Origin: Cristatella mucedo
Taxonomy: Eukaryota > Bryozoa > Phylactolaemata > Cristatellidae
Direction: 5' to 3'
DNA: 64,000 bases
Assembly: GCA_009760855.2 (NCBI GenBank)
Contig: WPIO01000007.1
Coordinates: 7,263,501 to 7,327,500 of the forward strand
Part shown: positions 34,620 through 47,730 of the stretch, piece after piece
Layout: each line of letters starts with the position of its first letter
How positions within the stretch are numbered: position 1 is the stretch's first letter
The notes under the pieces: model-generated
What the model was told of the DNA's origin: nothing
Seen by the model: only the letters and a program-made list of their open reading frames with translations
Database searches by the model: none
Made by a program: the position numbers and the translations under genes

Positions 34620-36375
34620 AAATTGGGTCTCATGAAATACAAGATTGGCATCGAAACCGTGTGGCACGTCAGAGCGATAAGAAATTCGGGATTCTCACTC
34701 GTGGCATCCAAGTTCCGGCTTAGCGTTGCATGTCAGGCATTACAGTACATTGGAGAGTGCCGACGAGGCGCTGGGACCTAGCTGTGCTGCCTTGGCAGAA
34801 CGACTCGAGCCTGACGAGGCAGTACCAATAGTCGGCCGTCTGTACTCGGTCAACTTTCATGCAAGCTTGACCGAAAATCACCGAGATTGGGCAGTGCTAC
34901 ACCCACTTGCACTTGCACGCTTCACACTATTGGAGGCACTGGCTGTGCTCAGACCAGCGTCAGTCCAGTTTCAGCGTCTTAAACAGCATTGAGACTTATA
35001 TCACCAAGCAGACTCGTGCCGTCGCCTGCGAACATAGACATGCCACGCTTATGGATGGCTGAGTGCTCTATCTAGTAGGCAAGAGGCAACACAAGTCAAC
35101 CGACCATCCTGTTCAAACTCATGGTGAGTTACGGGTCAAGAGCTCACTTGACCAAGGACGGCTATGTTGAATTGCAAACAAGCAGCTAAACCTAAACGTG
35201 CTAACAGACCAGGTCTAACCTCGCCGCCATCTGAGCGAAAATAGACACATAAAAGCACTGACATATCGATCTCGAGTCGGAAAAGCGACTGGAACATCCG
35301 GTTGCTGTTTTGGTAGACCCACGAAAGCAAACCGAAGCAAAGAGCCGCGGCTCAATAGCGACAGCCTACGTCAAAAACTGCTAATTACCGCATTTCTCGA
35401 TTACCGGAAGTGTGCAGTTCAGTGCAAACAAGCCTGCTCGGTCTGAAGTAGCCACCGCAGACAAAAACCCGTGGTAACCGCAGGAGCTTGGCAACGCAGG
35501 CACTGTGCCAACGTGTCTATTTTGGTCTACGCTCAAGCCGGTCCAGAAACCCAAGGCAACTGGAGGGGGACCGGCTACGGTCCGAGACGTCACGCGGTGA
35601 GAAGCCTGTACGAGTGTCGTTCACGTTGCACCAGCCTAGAACCAGCTCCGTCACAAAGCGGTGACCAGAGTTCGCCTTGAAACAGTTCCAACCCAAGGCT
35701 GCAACTCAGAACCTGCTCCTAACCAATCCGGCCACGTGGCTGCTGCTCAGAACCTGCTCCGAGTCACCTCCTCCTACGGCAGCGATCCAGAGCATGCCCG
35801 ACCAACGGCAGCATTCCGTTATGTGCAGTAGACGGATCTCATTTACTGTCTCATCTTCGCTAATGTTCGGCTCTGGGCTCGGCGTTGAGAGATTTGTCAA
35901 GCTGATCATCGGAATTGCCCACCTAGCTGCCTGAGATATGTGCTGCCAAAATATTGCTCCCACACTCATAGTTACCAACTCAGATCCTAGATAGACCAGC
36001 TGAGAACATAATGCAATCGTCTTTTTATGGGGTTGACGTGTACAGATGGTTAATCCTAACATCGAGCACCGCAACAAGGGACTCTACTAGTGTAGCATCT
36101 TTGCAAGCCACACGGCTCGCATCACGTGGCCCCGGTGCCAGCTCATTCCTTATCGGGTAAGTAGCATCCGCTGAACAGGAGTTCGCACAAACATTCCATG
36201 TTGACTGACGTAAGTTGGACTTCGGAGATGAACCTAATAGCTTACGCGTCCAACTTGCAAGCTCGCAAGCAATCGGACACCGTCAAGGGTCAAGCAAATC
36301 GGGAAGCCGTTGTACACTCTCACGGTCCTCCCGCTCAGGCGTGCCCTGTGATGGCTGCAACATGTGGCTTAGCAG
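34620..36375. other. Unassigned intergenic sequence
   Basis: No domain, splice-supported exon or shared repeat recognised on either strand. 35,690-35,770 has a loose duplication of CTCAGAACCTGCTCC. Confidence 0.4.
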
Positions 36376-36376
36376 C

Positions 36377-36475
<99 letters not shown>
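36377..36475. repeat. (GA)n microsatellite
   Basis: About 99 bp GA tract, nearly pure. Confidence 0.98.
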
Positions 36476-36479
36476 CAGT

Positions 36480-37290
36480 TACTTCGAGCCAAGGAAGCTC
36501 CAGCAAAAAGAAGGGGTCAGGAGGTGGCTCGGGCTGGAACTACATTACTGACATTCTTCGTTTTCTCGACCCCTTTTATCTGAAGCTCAGAAAAAATTAG
36601 TCGTATGACTAGTATGCCCGAGCTCCAGGTGATTACTATTAGCCAACTCCTTCTACGAGGTTTCACTTTCTAGGAAACACATCAGAACGATGCTGTCCTC
36701 AGCCATGTGATGCCCTAGAAAATCAAAAAATGTCACAAGAACGAAGGCAGGCGTCGTGTTGTGAAAGTGCTGTCTCGCAAGTAACGTCAAGAATCTCTGG
36801 AGGTGGATCGTGCTTCTTACTATAACAACACTGTTCATTCAACAGCTTCAGCGTCGAAATTGGGTGCTGAGCAATTCGTATCTGTTAATTTCATCCGGAA
36901 TTCGTGTCTATTTATTTCACCCGTGATATTTACGTAGCACCTCAAGGACGTTTTTATTGCCATCCGTCGGGCTACCGCACCTTTCAGATTGCCGAACTGA
37001 GACTGCAGATCACCTGGTTAATGGCAAGTGTCGATTGACCGACAAAACTCTTTACCGCAAGCAGGCTTCAAACCTGAGACCTCGGTGTTCAGAATCGAAG
37101 CAACTAACCGTCAAGTCCCCGACCGCTGTTATAAAATTCACTTGCCCTAACAAGGTTTTGCTGTTTTAGTCAAGACTGCATCTTCTCCTTCCAAATGCAG
37201 CCTAGATGATCCCAGAGCTTTATACATGGGTTGACGCAGCCTATATTCCTCTCGACTACTCTGCTTTGCCACATAATAATGATAATAATA
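36480..37290. other. Unassigned; possible tRNA-like remnant at 37,040-37,115
   Basis: On the minus strand 37,040-37,115 has a B-box-like GGTTTGAAGCC and could be a decayed SINE of another family. Nothing else recognised. Confidence 0.3.
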
Positions 37291-37292
37291 AG

Positions 37293-37432
37293 AAGGCTAG
37301 CTGATTCAACAGCTTCCTTAACGAAGCGGCAGAAGAGCCCTAACTGTTATCCCAACCGTTTGCAGCGGACAATAATGGAACACTTAATGCCAGACTCGAA
37401 CCAGCGACCCGGGTCGTGAAGAGCACCGTACC
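37293..37432 (-). mobile_element. SINE-A-related copy, diverged
   Basis: Reversed SINE-A with GGGCTCTTCTGCCGCTTCGT, TCCGCTGCAAACGGTTG and a B box GGTTCGAGTC. The same variant type as the 18.5-kb copy. Confidence 0.7.
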
Positions 37433-37434
37433 GA

Positions 37435-38338
37435 ATGAGCGAATGCCAGGGGTACCAATGTGCATCAACTCGCCGACACGAGCACCTGCAGCTCTAGCTC
37501 GCCTTGGTGTGCCGGCTGCACTCTTGACGGGCACATGCTGATCTAAGGCACTGTTAGAGTTACCAGGTAATTCCACGTTCATATAAGTAGGCCCTGGTCA
37601 CATTTGTTTAATGGATTAATGCACACTTTCTTCGCTATGGCTGCGGTCACGGCAAGCAGCATTGGTGCTTCGCAAATGACTTTGCTTGAAGCCACCCGTG
37701 AGACGTTGTGTGAGCCGATTACCAGACGCCCTGCTTTGATTTAACCGAGATGTCAGGTGTTTAAAATTAGCCAAGAAAATTTGTTGCCTGAAACCTGAGC
37801 CTTGCACCTATAATTAGTAAAGCTTAAGGCATTGAAACTGCAGGGATGACGTGCTAAATCAGCTCAATTATGGCTGTTATGAACTATTCGCAGTTCTTTA
37901 ATTATAACGACTAGGCCCGAGTAAGCGATAATCTATGGTCATGGCAGCATGAAAGCCGAAGGCATGTAATAAGGCAGGCTCAGTTGGTGCCTTAGCAGTC
38001 TCGCGGAGTCTCGCTGAAGGCCTTGAGCAGGATAAGAAGATTGTTGGCCGTGGTTGCTGACAGCCGTAACCCTCCGTCGTTGCCAACTAAACTTCTCTAC
38101 TCTGGATATGGACTTCCTCTACTACGGCGTGAGCACTCTTCGTTGCTGCCGAGCTCTCATGCTCCATACTCAATGCTGCATGACGCCGTTCTCTTCGTAA
38201 TACCTGCTTGCACCTGATGCTGTTTCTACTATGTGCTTCGAGGCATTAGTGTTTAGCTCAACCAGTTTTCTGCACTTGCCTGCAAGGACTATCTTTCGAG
38301 TGTCGTGTTTTGTGGCAAAGACTTCAGCTGCAGACGGT
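37435..38338. other. Unassigned intergenic sequence
   Basis: No feature recognised. Confidence 0.4.
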
Positions 38339-38339
38339 A

Positions 38340-39550
<1,211 letters not shown>

Positions 39551-39552
39551 AA

Positions 39553-39625
39553 CACGATTAATAATAATACATTCTTACAGCGCCATCAGAAAGAGAATCT
39601 CTTTCTAGGTACTTAACAGACATTG
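39553..39625 (-). mobile_element. LINE-B tail remnant
   Basis: Reversed tail: ATTAATAATAATACATTCTT, then the GAGAATCTCTTTCTAGGTAC hairpin region. Confidence 0.6.
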
Positions 39626-40535
39626 GCCTCAAGACAGTACTATCTTTTCCACCGATCCTATCTGTGTAACCTTTGATTCTGTCTTATGTGCTAGCTTCCC
39701 TAAGTCAACAGAAGAGAAGAGGATTGGTCAAAGTCAAGTTCAGAAAGCATGAGGTAGACAAGCGTTCTCCTTAGTCATTGTTACGCACTGACGTACGGCT
39801 AACAGTGGTGCGCCTATCTGAATATTGCTAAACTACGACTTGTCACTGAGCAAGTAACGAGGGCTAGCATCTATGACATGATTTAATGTGCAGGCACCAT
39901 CAATAGACGATCGCAGATTGGTAGAGCAGCTTGACCAGCAGCAGAGCAGCAGTTCATCGCATCGGCAGATGGAACATTAGCAGCCTCGAAGCAGGCTACA
40001 GGGTCCACAATAGCTATAACCGGCACAGGAAAACGGCACCTTCGTTTCATCCATCGTCAGTGAAGTCTATGATATCCGACGCCGACACTTTTATTAGTAT
40101 CAAGAGCCAGTACCTTGCTTTCGCGTTAATTATAAGCTGTCGCTCGCCAAGCCGTATGTCGGGTTCGCTGATTTCTTCCCAATTAGCTCTCAAATCATTG
40201 CCTGCAGCTATGCTGCATTGGTCACCTTATCTTTCATGGCATCTTTGACATTATGAATAGTAAGTTCAATCCTGCTGCCCTCATTAGCACACTCAAGTTC
40301 CGGCCTCAAAGCATTTGCAACTTTACTCTCAACAGACTGCTAGCTCTCCGTGATCTTTTTCTTGAGCTATTACTAATTAATTTTTGATTCAGGCATAACA
40401 GTATCCCTGCTTTTGAAGCTTGAAAGCATGCCAGTTATCTGACTTAAACTGCAGCTATAGTGAAGACACACCTCAAGAGACCAGCAGCCGTAAGGAGGGT
40501 GGAGGCAGCGCAGCGCAAGATTCGCCGACGCACCG
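39626..40535. other. Unassigned intergenic sequence
   Basis: No feature recognised before the minisatellite. Confidence 0.4.
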
Positions 40536-40537
40536 AG

Positions 40538-40930
40538 GCGCCGAGGTTCGCCGAAGTGTCACGCGTTCACCGAAGTGCTGAGGTTCGCCGAAGTGTCACG
40601 GGTTCACCGAAGTGCCGAGGTTCGCCGAAGTGTCATGGGTTCACCGAAGTGCCGAGGTTCGCCAAAGTGTCACGGGTTCACCAAAGTGCCGAGGTTTGCC
40701 AAAATGTCACGGGTTCGCCGAAGTGCCGAGGTTCGCCGACGTGTCACGGGTTCACCGAAGTGCCGAGGTTCGCCATAGTGTCACGGGTTCACCGAAGTGC
40801 CGAGGTTCACCGAAGTGTCACGGGTTCACCAAAGTGCCGAGGCTCGCGGAATTGTCACGGGTTCACCGAAGTTCCGAGGTTCGCCGAAGTGTCTCGGGTT
40901 CACTGAAGCGCCGAGGTTCGCCGAAGTGCT
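40538..40930. repeat. 37-bp minisatellite, about 10.5 copies
   Basis: The unit is two related halves: GAGGTTCGCCGAAGTGTCA (19 bp) and CGGGTTCACCGAAGTGCC (18 bp). Copies differ by scattered transitions. Because 37 is not a multiple of 3, all three forward frames stay open and give the same 37-residue period, so the 148-residue ORF here is not evidence of a gene. Confidence 0.95.
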
Positions 40931-40934
40931 GAGC

Positions 40935-42325
40935 AAAAGCCACACTTTATATCAAACTTGTCGCCGCTCCTAGGGACAGCATGCTGCTCCTCGTTTGCAA
41001 AGATGCACACAAGAACCACTTATATTATTTTGAGTTCGCTAGCATATCCTCGGACTATTTGGAACCGGCACCCCTCCCCTGGGCTGAGGACTACGGGGTC
41101 TTTTTGTTCGCTCCCCCCCCCCCGGCTAGCAAACTGATGGGGCTCTTCGGTCACTAGCTAATCGCTGTGTTAGAACTACACGAGCAGACTTGCGATTCTT
41201 AGTTACTGCTGCCCTTTCCCGTTGCTTCTGCTGCTGGGAAACGCAGACGTAGCCGAACGGAACTCGATATCACTTTGAGTCATAGGAGTGTCAGCAAATG
41301 ATGGTCTCTCTTGAGAGCAATTCAAAGAGGCCATTGCTGCTTCGTGGACCTCGGTGAATCTGGCGGAGCAAGGTCGGTGCCAAATGTTAACAACACTACC
41401 ATAGGCAAAGCGGGCCCCGTATTAGCTAAATAAACAAACTAACTGGACGCCGCCTCTTAAGTTGCCACCTCGCCCAGATACAGTTACAAATTTCGTTGCA
41501 AAGGGCTCTCGTAGATTTAACCAACGACTCAGGGTGGAACTAGTTCAGCCGATGACCCTAGATGAACCCACACATCCTAATACCACCAGAGGTTAATTTG
41601 CATACACTTCATGCACATGCCGAATAAGTATACGTCGAGCCGTCTGGCCCTGCTAGACATTAGAGGGCATAGGCCCAAAAATGAGTTCAGTTGCCTAGCA
41701 GCAACACAAAACTTTTGGTATAGTGTTATGCCCACTGTGCCCGAGGTCTCAATAGCAATCGCCTGCTCTTGCCTCTGGTAAGGCATCCAATAGCTTCTAG
41801 ATCTGTAGGACTGCCAAGCTGTGCATCCAGCTATATTAAAAAACTTCATATCAAAATAATGCCGTTTATAATAAGTCGATTGAAATAGCCCCAACCTTGT
41901 ACATAGCCATTCGATGTTTGAATTTGAACGTACCCGAGACCGGCATGTGTCTGTCTTTCTCCTAATTAAAGTTGCTAACGGTCTGGAAAATTTCTTCGAC
42001 AGTGCTGTTGTCTTTGTAAGGCACCACTAAAAGCCACTGATATTCCGGGAATTAAACCCGGTACTTATATCATGCAAATCATTTGTTTAAATCCCTCATC
42101 AACCAAAACTTTGCTGCTAGGACGTCAGTTAGTTTGACGTTGTAAGCCCACTTTCTGCGTGTGCCCAATTAAGACATCTTCATTTGCTCTTCTCTGACAT
42201 CGTTTGAAGTAATATCTTTGAGTGAATAAAATCAAATGAACAAGCCAACGCATATAGAAATATTTCTTTTATTTTTGTGATTTATATTTGCAATATTCAT
42301 CCCAGTTGCTAGAAGGAGATTTATT
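40935..42325. other. Unassigned intergenic sequence
   Basis: Contains a C run (41,112-41,121) and a 105-residue minus-strand ORF (41,577-41,894) I do not recognise. Confidence 0.4.
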
Positions 42326-42329
42326 TTTG

Positions 42330-43010
42330 AAAATTCACTGGCTACCTATCAGGCATAGAATATATTCCAAAATTTTCAGTTTGGCTTAGAGGTCACTTCA
42401 CTCACTAGCACCAGCCTACCTATCCGAACTCTTGCTCAAAGAGTGTGCTGCGGCATCAACCGCTCGTCGGCATCTGGTGATCTCAATGCCCTGAGCACTA
42501 AATTGTAATCTTTTGGCGATCAAGGCGCATAAGCAACACAATTTTGGAACTCGCTACCGGGTGCGGTCACAAGAAGACCGAGCAAAATTCCTTGCAAACA
42601 GCGTGTCAAGACTTGTATCCAGCAGCACTCCGAGCCGCTTCAAGCTTTGTCCCTCGTAGTGCAGTGGATCCTTCAAGTCTCAGCTCGTCTGCTTCGGTCA
42701 GTTCTCACTTCTCCCAGTAAACATGTCCGGTTTTTGCTCCTACGTGTCATGCGCGCGTACCTGTGCACGACGCAGTGCATGATAATACTCAGAGGTTTTG
42801 CTGACCGGCGGCCATGAGTAAGTGTCTTCATATTTGCTTTATCGTGCCATTGCCTAAGCATGATATATTTTCGCTGGCATGCTTGATAATACCATATAGG
42901 CCTCTAACCATACCTACTGATTGTCTCACATTGAGCTGAAAAGCGCCTGAGTAGGGCTTGAGTTCTCTCAGAGCGCTAAAAGAACGACCCATTATTATTA
43001 TTATTATTTT
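42330..43010 (+). mobile_element. Old CR1/L2-like LINE 3' end (LINE-C)
   Basis: Plus-strand coding remnants IHWLPIRHRIYSKIFSLA, RSLHSLAPAYLSELL and NFGTRYRVRS, with stops and frameshifts. The 3' end has AAAGCGCCTGAGTAGGGCTT, GAGTTCTCTCAGAGCGCT and (ATT)n at about 42,990-43,010. The tail keeps the same hairpin layout as LINE-B. Related to the 14.2-kb fragment. Confidence 0.7.
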
Positions 43011-43014
43011 TATC

Positions 43015-44150
43015 ATTACATAAACTAGTGTATATGGCCAAAATATCTACAGAATCTTTAAAGAACAAACATTTAGTAGACTGTAGGAGACGAAACGCGC
43101 TTTCCTACAGCCTGAAGGCGCGGCTACGGCGAGACATGGCAGTATCGCATTAATGGCACTACAGTTGCGCGTGCATAACTAAAGACGCTAATTGCTTACT
43201 GTGTAGCTATAACTCCACTTTAGATGTTCTCAAACGCCTTTAGAAGGAGCGTTCACTCCGGCAGCCAATTCGTGGACCGCTTCTTCGAGAACTTTGAACC
43301 TCGCCCCAAAAGTAGTATCCACGCAGTATGAACAAGCATAGTTAAATAATCAAGTTACATCGTTGTTAAGTTATTAAATTAGTCTTAATTATTTAAACAA
43401 TTGGGAAACTCCCCAAATCTATGTTCCACCGTTGAGCCACAGTAACTTTGTCTTTGAAACGCACTGCCTGCATCCATAAGCCTCATTCCGGCTACTGCAG
43501 AGCGGTTCTTTCGTATTCGTTCGTTATCACTGCCGCTTGTGCGTGCTGAATGTTTATGGTTAGCCGATACCCAATGTTCTTCACTGATTTCACTTAGTTA
43601 ATCTCAGATCAAGCATTTAGCAAAAGATAAACGTGCTCTCAAGCAGCTCTAACGCCGCCGTTAAAATTGAAAGCTGTCGTCATTATTGCTTAAAGCCATC
43701 ACTATCCTCGAATGACTTTAAAATGCAGCAACGACGTATATGCAGAAGACCCAGAGGAACTACTGAAGTGGCTGCAGTTACCGGTATATTCACTAGATGA
43801 AAAAAGATAAAATTCTGCTTAGGCATTGGAATGTTATTTGCATGCCCCGTGATGGTTCCACGCTGTTCCGGAATGTACAAATAAAGTCTCTCACAGCTTG
43901 CTTGAAAATAGCCTTGAATCTGTCCGATGGCGTCCAACCAAACGCTCGATGCCTTCATAGCGGACTGAGATGGGACACGGGGCTATCACTTGCAGGCCGG
44001 ATAACGGCCGCAGCTGTGCTTACGTCGGTGAAGGGCGCTTTTTTAAATCGCAGGCAATATAAGACAACACAATTAACAACAGTTCAAACGTTCAGATAGA
44101 TAGAACAAGCTTTAATGTAGACAGGCATGCAGATAGATGGTAGCTAATAA
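43015..44150. other. Unassigned intergenic sequence
   Basis: No coding or repeat family recognised; ORFs at 43,683-43,958 (minus) and 43,797-44,099 (plus) overlap and are unfamiliar. Confidence 0.4.
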
Positions 44151-44154
44151 GCGC

Positions 44155-44390
<236 letters not shown>

Positions 44391-44392
<2 letters not shown>

Positions 44393-44682
44393 GTGGAACT
44401 TAAAAACACACCTATTTAGGACAGCATTTAGTGGGTCCCTGTGATTCGTCCTTCACGTGCTTATGCGTGCTGACACTGTGCATGCTGCCACTAACCACAT
44501 TTGCATGCTGACCCTGTGCATGTCACCCCTAATCATGTTATTCATTTTGTTTGTTTTTTAAGCATGATTTTACTTACCATTACCATTTAATTGCATTTCC
44601 CTTTGCAGCAAATGTAAAGCGCCTAGAAAGAGATTAAGTTCTCTGAGGGTGCTTTATCAAGTACATTATTATTATTATTATA
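44391..44682 (+). mobile_element. LINE-B 3' end, severely 5'-truncated
   Basis: Starts within the last codons (ELKTHLFRTAFSGSL-like) and keeps the full 3' UTR, hairpin (AAAGCGCC / GGTGCTTT, one G-T wobble) and (ATT)n tail. The sequence is close to the 55.8-kb copy. Confidence 0.9.
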
Positions 44683-44765
44683 TACATGTATGTGTGTGTG
44701 TGTGTATTTTGTTGGCATAAAGTCCCACGGTTCACGGCTTCCGGTCGCTCTGTATTTTTAAAATA

Positions 44766-45594
44766 CAGTGGTACCTCGGCTCAGGAGTTTCTCGGCATAC
44801 GAGTGTTTCGAGATTCGAGCTGTCTATCGGCCGATTTTTTGCTTTGAGTTGCGAGCTAAATTCGGGTTGCGAGCCAGCTTCTGATACTCCACCGCTAGTT
44901 GCCGCAGCTAACGTCACACTGCGTGTGGGTTACTCGAGCCAATAAGGGTAGGGCAGCGAACGACGTTCCTTTATAAGACGCTGCCGTACGACCCGGGTGT
45001 GACGCCAAGCGCAGGCCTGTTGGTTTGCTCCCAGACAGACTCGAGTGAGCCATTGTGGTGTTTGGACGCGAAAGATCGCCAGACTCCGGGAATAAATCCG
45101 ACTACGGCAGGAACCGCTAAGTACGTACTGCATTCTATTTAGGCAATATCATCGTGAGAGTTCATCGCATAACTGATATCAATCGGCGCGTCCGCGTAAA
45201 GACCCGGGCAATAAACTGAGTTCGAGAAAACCCCGGCGGAAAGGGCAAAAACCGGTGAATAGGATTTTAGATGTTCATTTCAGCCTTTCTCCCCTAACTC
45301 TATAAGCATCTTCAAAACGTCATATCTCCAAGTTACTCATGTGCATTAGGATTAATAAAACCCCGTGTATTGCAAGACGATCTATTGCATTGTTTTTAAT
45401 ACAATATCCGTTATTTATAAGCACATTTTGTAATTTAAAAATATGTGAAAAAAATCGGTGTTCTTTTGGAGGTCCGGAACAGATTAATGCTATTTCAATT
45501 AATTTCAACGGGGAAAATGGATTTGACGTGGGAGTCATTTGAGTTACGAGCTCCGGCACTGAGCGAATTAAACTCGCAAGCCGAGGTGCCACTG
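44766..45594. mobile_element. 829-bp TA-flanked inverted-repeat transposon, non-autonomous
   Basis: Starts CAGTGGTACCTCGGCT and ends AGCCGAGGTGCCACTG. The ends are inverted repeats with one mismatch over 16 bp, flanked by TA on both sides (44,764-44,765 and 45,595-45,596). The imperfect similarity extends inward: TTCGAGATTCGAGC and GTTGCGAGC on the left, GAGTTACGAGCTCCG and GCGAATTAAACTCGC on the right. A TA duplication and a CAGTGGTACCTCG-type end fit the Tc1/mariner/pogo superfamily. The interior has no transposase ORF, so movement would need an enzyme from elsewhere. Confidence 0.8.
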
Positions 45595-45599
45595 TACTG

Positions 45600-46075
45600 C
45601 TTTACTTGTACGCCCTATAAAGGCAAGCAATTTAACTATTGGCGGGTAGCCAAGGATGCGGAGGGTGATATTCCTTCCGTGGTGGCTCTCCTACTCACCT
45701 GGACCAGCGTACGTTGCGCTACTGATACGCAGGCGCAATGCGTGCAGCTTGGCGCCAGCGTCGTAGCGATGAACGCACAGCGTCCAGTCTCGCTGCACAT
45801 CGCGATTCGAATCGTGAAAAGCAAGCGGAAAATTGAAGCTTAGGCTTTCAAGCCTTGTTTCAAGCGACAAATGCAAAGTAGTCCCCACAGGTCATTTAGT
45901 AGAGCCCCGCATTAGTAACTTAGAGGATGCACGATCGCTCGCAGCGCGGGATGCACCTTTGCTTCTGCGCTCAGTCTCACTGCAGACTGAGTCTCACTCA
46001 GTCTCACATGCGTCCTCTGGTCGCTCTGCATTTTGAAATATATATATATACATACATATATATATATAAACTACA
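45600..46075. other. Unassigned; local TCTCACTCAG repeats
   Basis: No gene recognised. 45,977-46,013 has four copies of an AGTCTCAC/CAGACTGAG-type motif in direct and inverted order. Confidence 0.4.
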
Positions 46076-46077
46076 TT

Positions 46078-46132
46078 TAGAGAGAGAGAGAGAAAGTGAT
46101 AGATGAATATGTATGAGTTTAAGCGCGCGCGC

Positions 46133-46210
<78 letters not shown>

Positions 46211-46261
46211 TGTGCTCGTGTGTGTTCGCGCGCTTGTGCGCGTGTATACAGGTGTAAAGGC

Positions 46262-46324
<63 letters not shown>

Positions 46325-46325
46325 G

Positions 46326-46364
<39 letters not shown>

Positions 46365-46366
46365 TT
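46078..46366. repeat. Compound (GA)(GCGC)(GT)(TA) microsatellite
   Basis: GA 46,079-46,096, GCGC 46,123-46,135, GT 46,135-46,225, TA 46,264-46,366 with small breaks. Marks the step into GC-rich DNA. Confidence 0.97.
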
Positions 46367-46559
46367 TATGTACCTGTCGATGGATAGATCGATACAGGGA
46401 GAGGGATAGAGAAGGTAGCTGAGTGGAAGAGAGACTGACACATATGCGGCGAGACCTGCTGCTTTCGAGTCGGACCAGGAAGAGAAATAAGGTCAGGAAG
46501 TTGAGCAAATGAAGAGCCGTCAGCGCGCTGCCTCGCTCGTCGAGTCGTCGCCCATCCAC

Positions 46560-47730
46560 AGAGCGTCCACTCTAGCTGCTTTCTTCGGACTGGCCGCGGG
46601 ACCACGCGGGCTCAGGCATTTTCTACCGTGCCGCCCTCTTACTTTTTAACTTCGGACCATCGCTTTCATGCGAACAGTTAGCTAAATGGTGACTCTGCGG
46701 CGTGCATTCGATTTTTTTCGCCACGTTAGCTGAGCGTTTGCCCTGGGCAGCGGCTTGTAACTGTACTGGGAGGGGTTAGTCACTTCCGGTCCGTTGGACT
46801 GGCCGAGCTTTAACGTATTGCCGGCGTTTGATTGGCACGACGTTCTCGCGAGGACAGTCGGCAAGGTGCGCTGGGTCGATTGCGGAGCAGCGCTCAAGTT
46901 CGGGCTGTTAGCACGGCGCGTTTCAGACTTCCGAGTCGCGCGGCGGTAGCGGCGGAAGTAGCGCAAAATGCCAGCTGCCCGGAAATCGGCATTGGCGTGC
47001 ACCGAGTTGAAGTACGACTTCCACGAGATGGATCACTGCAGGCAATATCGACCTTGCGCGAGCTTGGCTCCACTGCGAATCGACTTTTTTAACGAGTTTT
47101 CGTCGGCTAGCTGGTCCCTCGTCGGCGAATCGCCCACCCTCCGACTTGACGATTCTGACGCGAGCCGGCTTTCTGCAGTCGCCGAGCGTCAAAGTAATCG
47201 GCGAGCCCGTCGAGGGAGGGGAGAGAGCGGCGAGGAGACATTCGATTCTTTCTCGGCGCGGCTTCGCGCCGCAGCAGCCTCAGCTAATGGCCGCCGATCG
47301 ACCGTCCTCGAGGCTCGGCCACCGCGCGCCGAGTCACTCTCGACGGTCGACGCTCAAAGCCCGCCGCGAGCACGGCGGGCTTTGAGCGGCGCGCTTTGAG
47401 ACGGGCAGGTCGCTCGCGCTCGGCTTTCCGCTTCCGCTGCCACGGGGCTGCCTGCAGCCGACGCCAACGCCGCAGTAGGCGGGCGGACTTGCCGCCGCCA
47501 TTGCTTTCCCGTTCGCTCCGCGGCTGCAGCAGTGAGGCCCGCTTCGGACCCCGGCGTACGAACGCGAATAAAGCGGCTCAGATGATGAAGTCGATGCCCG
47601 CACGCGCTCGTAGCCGAAACGGCCCAGCTGTCTAGCTGTAGCGCGACCCGAGACCTGCTCTGATTGGTGGATCGGAAATGCCGTTTGCTTCCCTTTTCCA
47701 GAAGGCGCGCTCTTCGACGGAACGTTCGTG
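46560..47730. other. CpG-rich island with perfect 16-bp hairpin
   Basis: Strongly GC/CpG-rich. The longest plus ORF (143 residues, 46,968-47,399) shows no known domain; ORFs are similarly long in other frames, as expected of GC-rich DNA. The hairpin is at 47,351-47,388. Confidence 0.5.
47351..47388. other. Perfect inverted repeat, 16-bp stem, 6-nt loop
   Basis: Left arm CGCTCAAAGCCCGCCG (47,351-47,366), right arm CGGCGGGCTTTGAGCG (47,373-47,388). A further GCGCGCTTTGAG follows at 47,389-47,400. Confidence 0.95.

Noticed and set aside
40538-40930. CRISPR-like array
   Set aside because: The units are contiguous tandem repeats with no unique spacers, and this is a eukaryotic genome.
40460-40932. 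148-residue ORF over the 37-bp minisatellite
   Set aside because: Three overlapping frames encode the same period because 37 is not divisible by 3; no start, splice or domain support.
46968-47399. 143-residue ORF in the CpG island
   Set aside because: No recognised domain; similar-length ORFs exist in other frames of the same GC-rich DNA.
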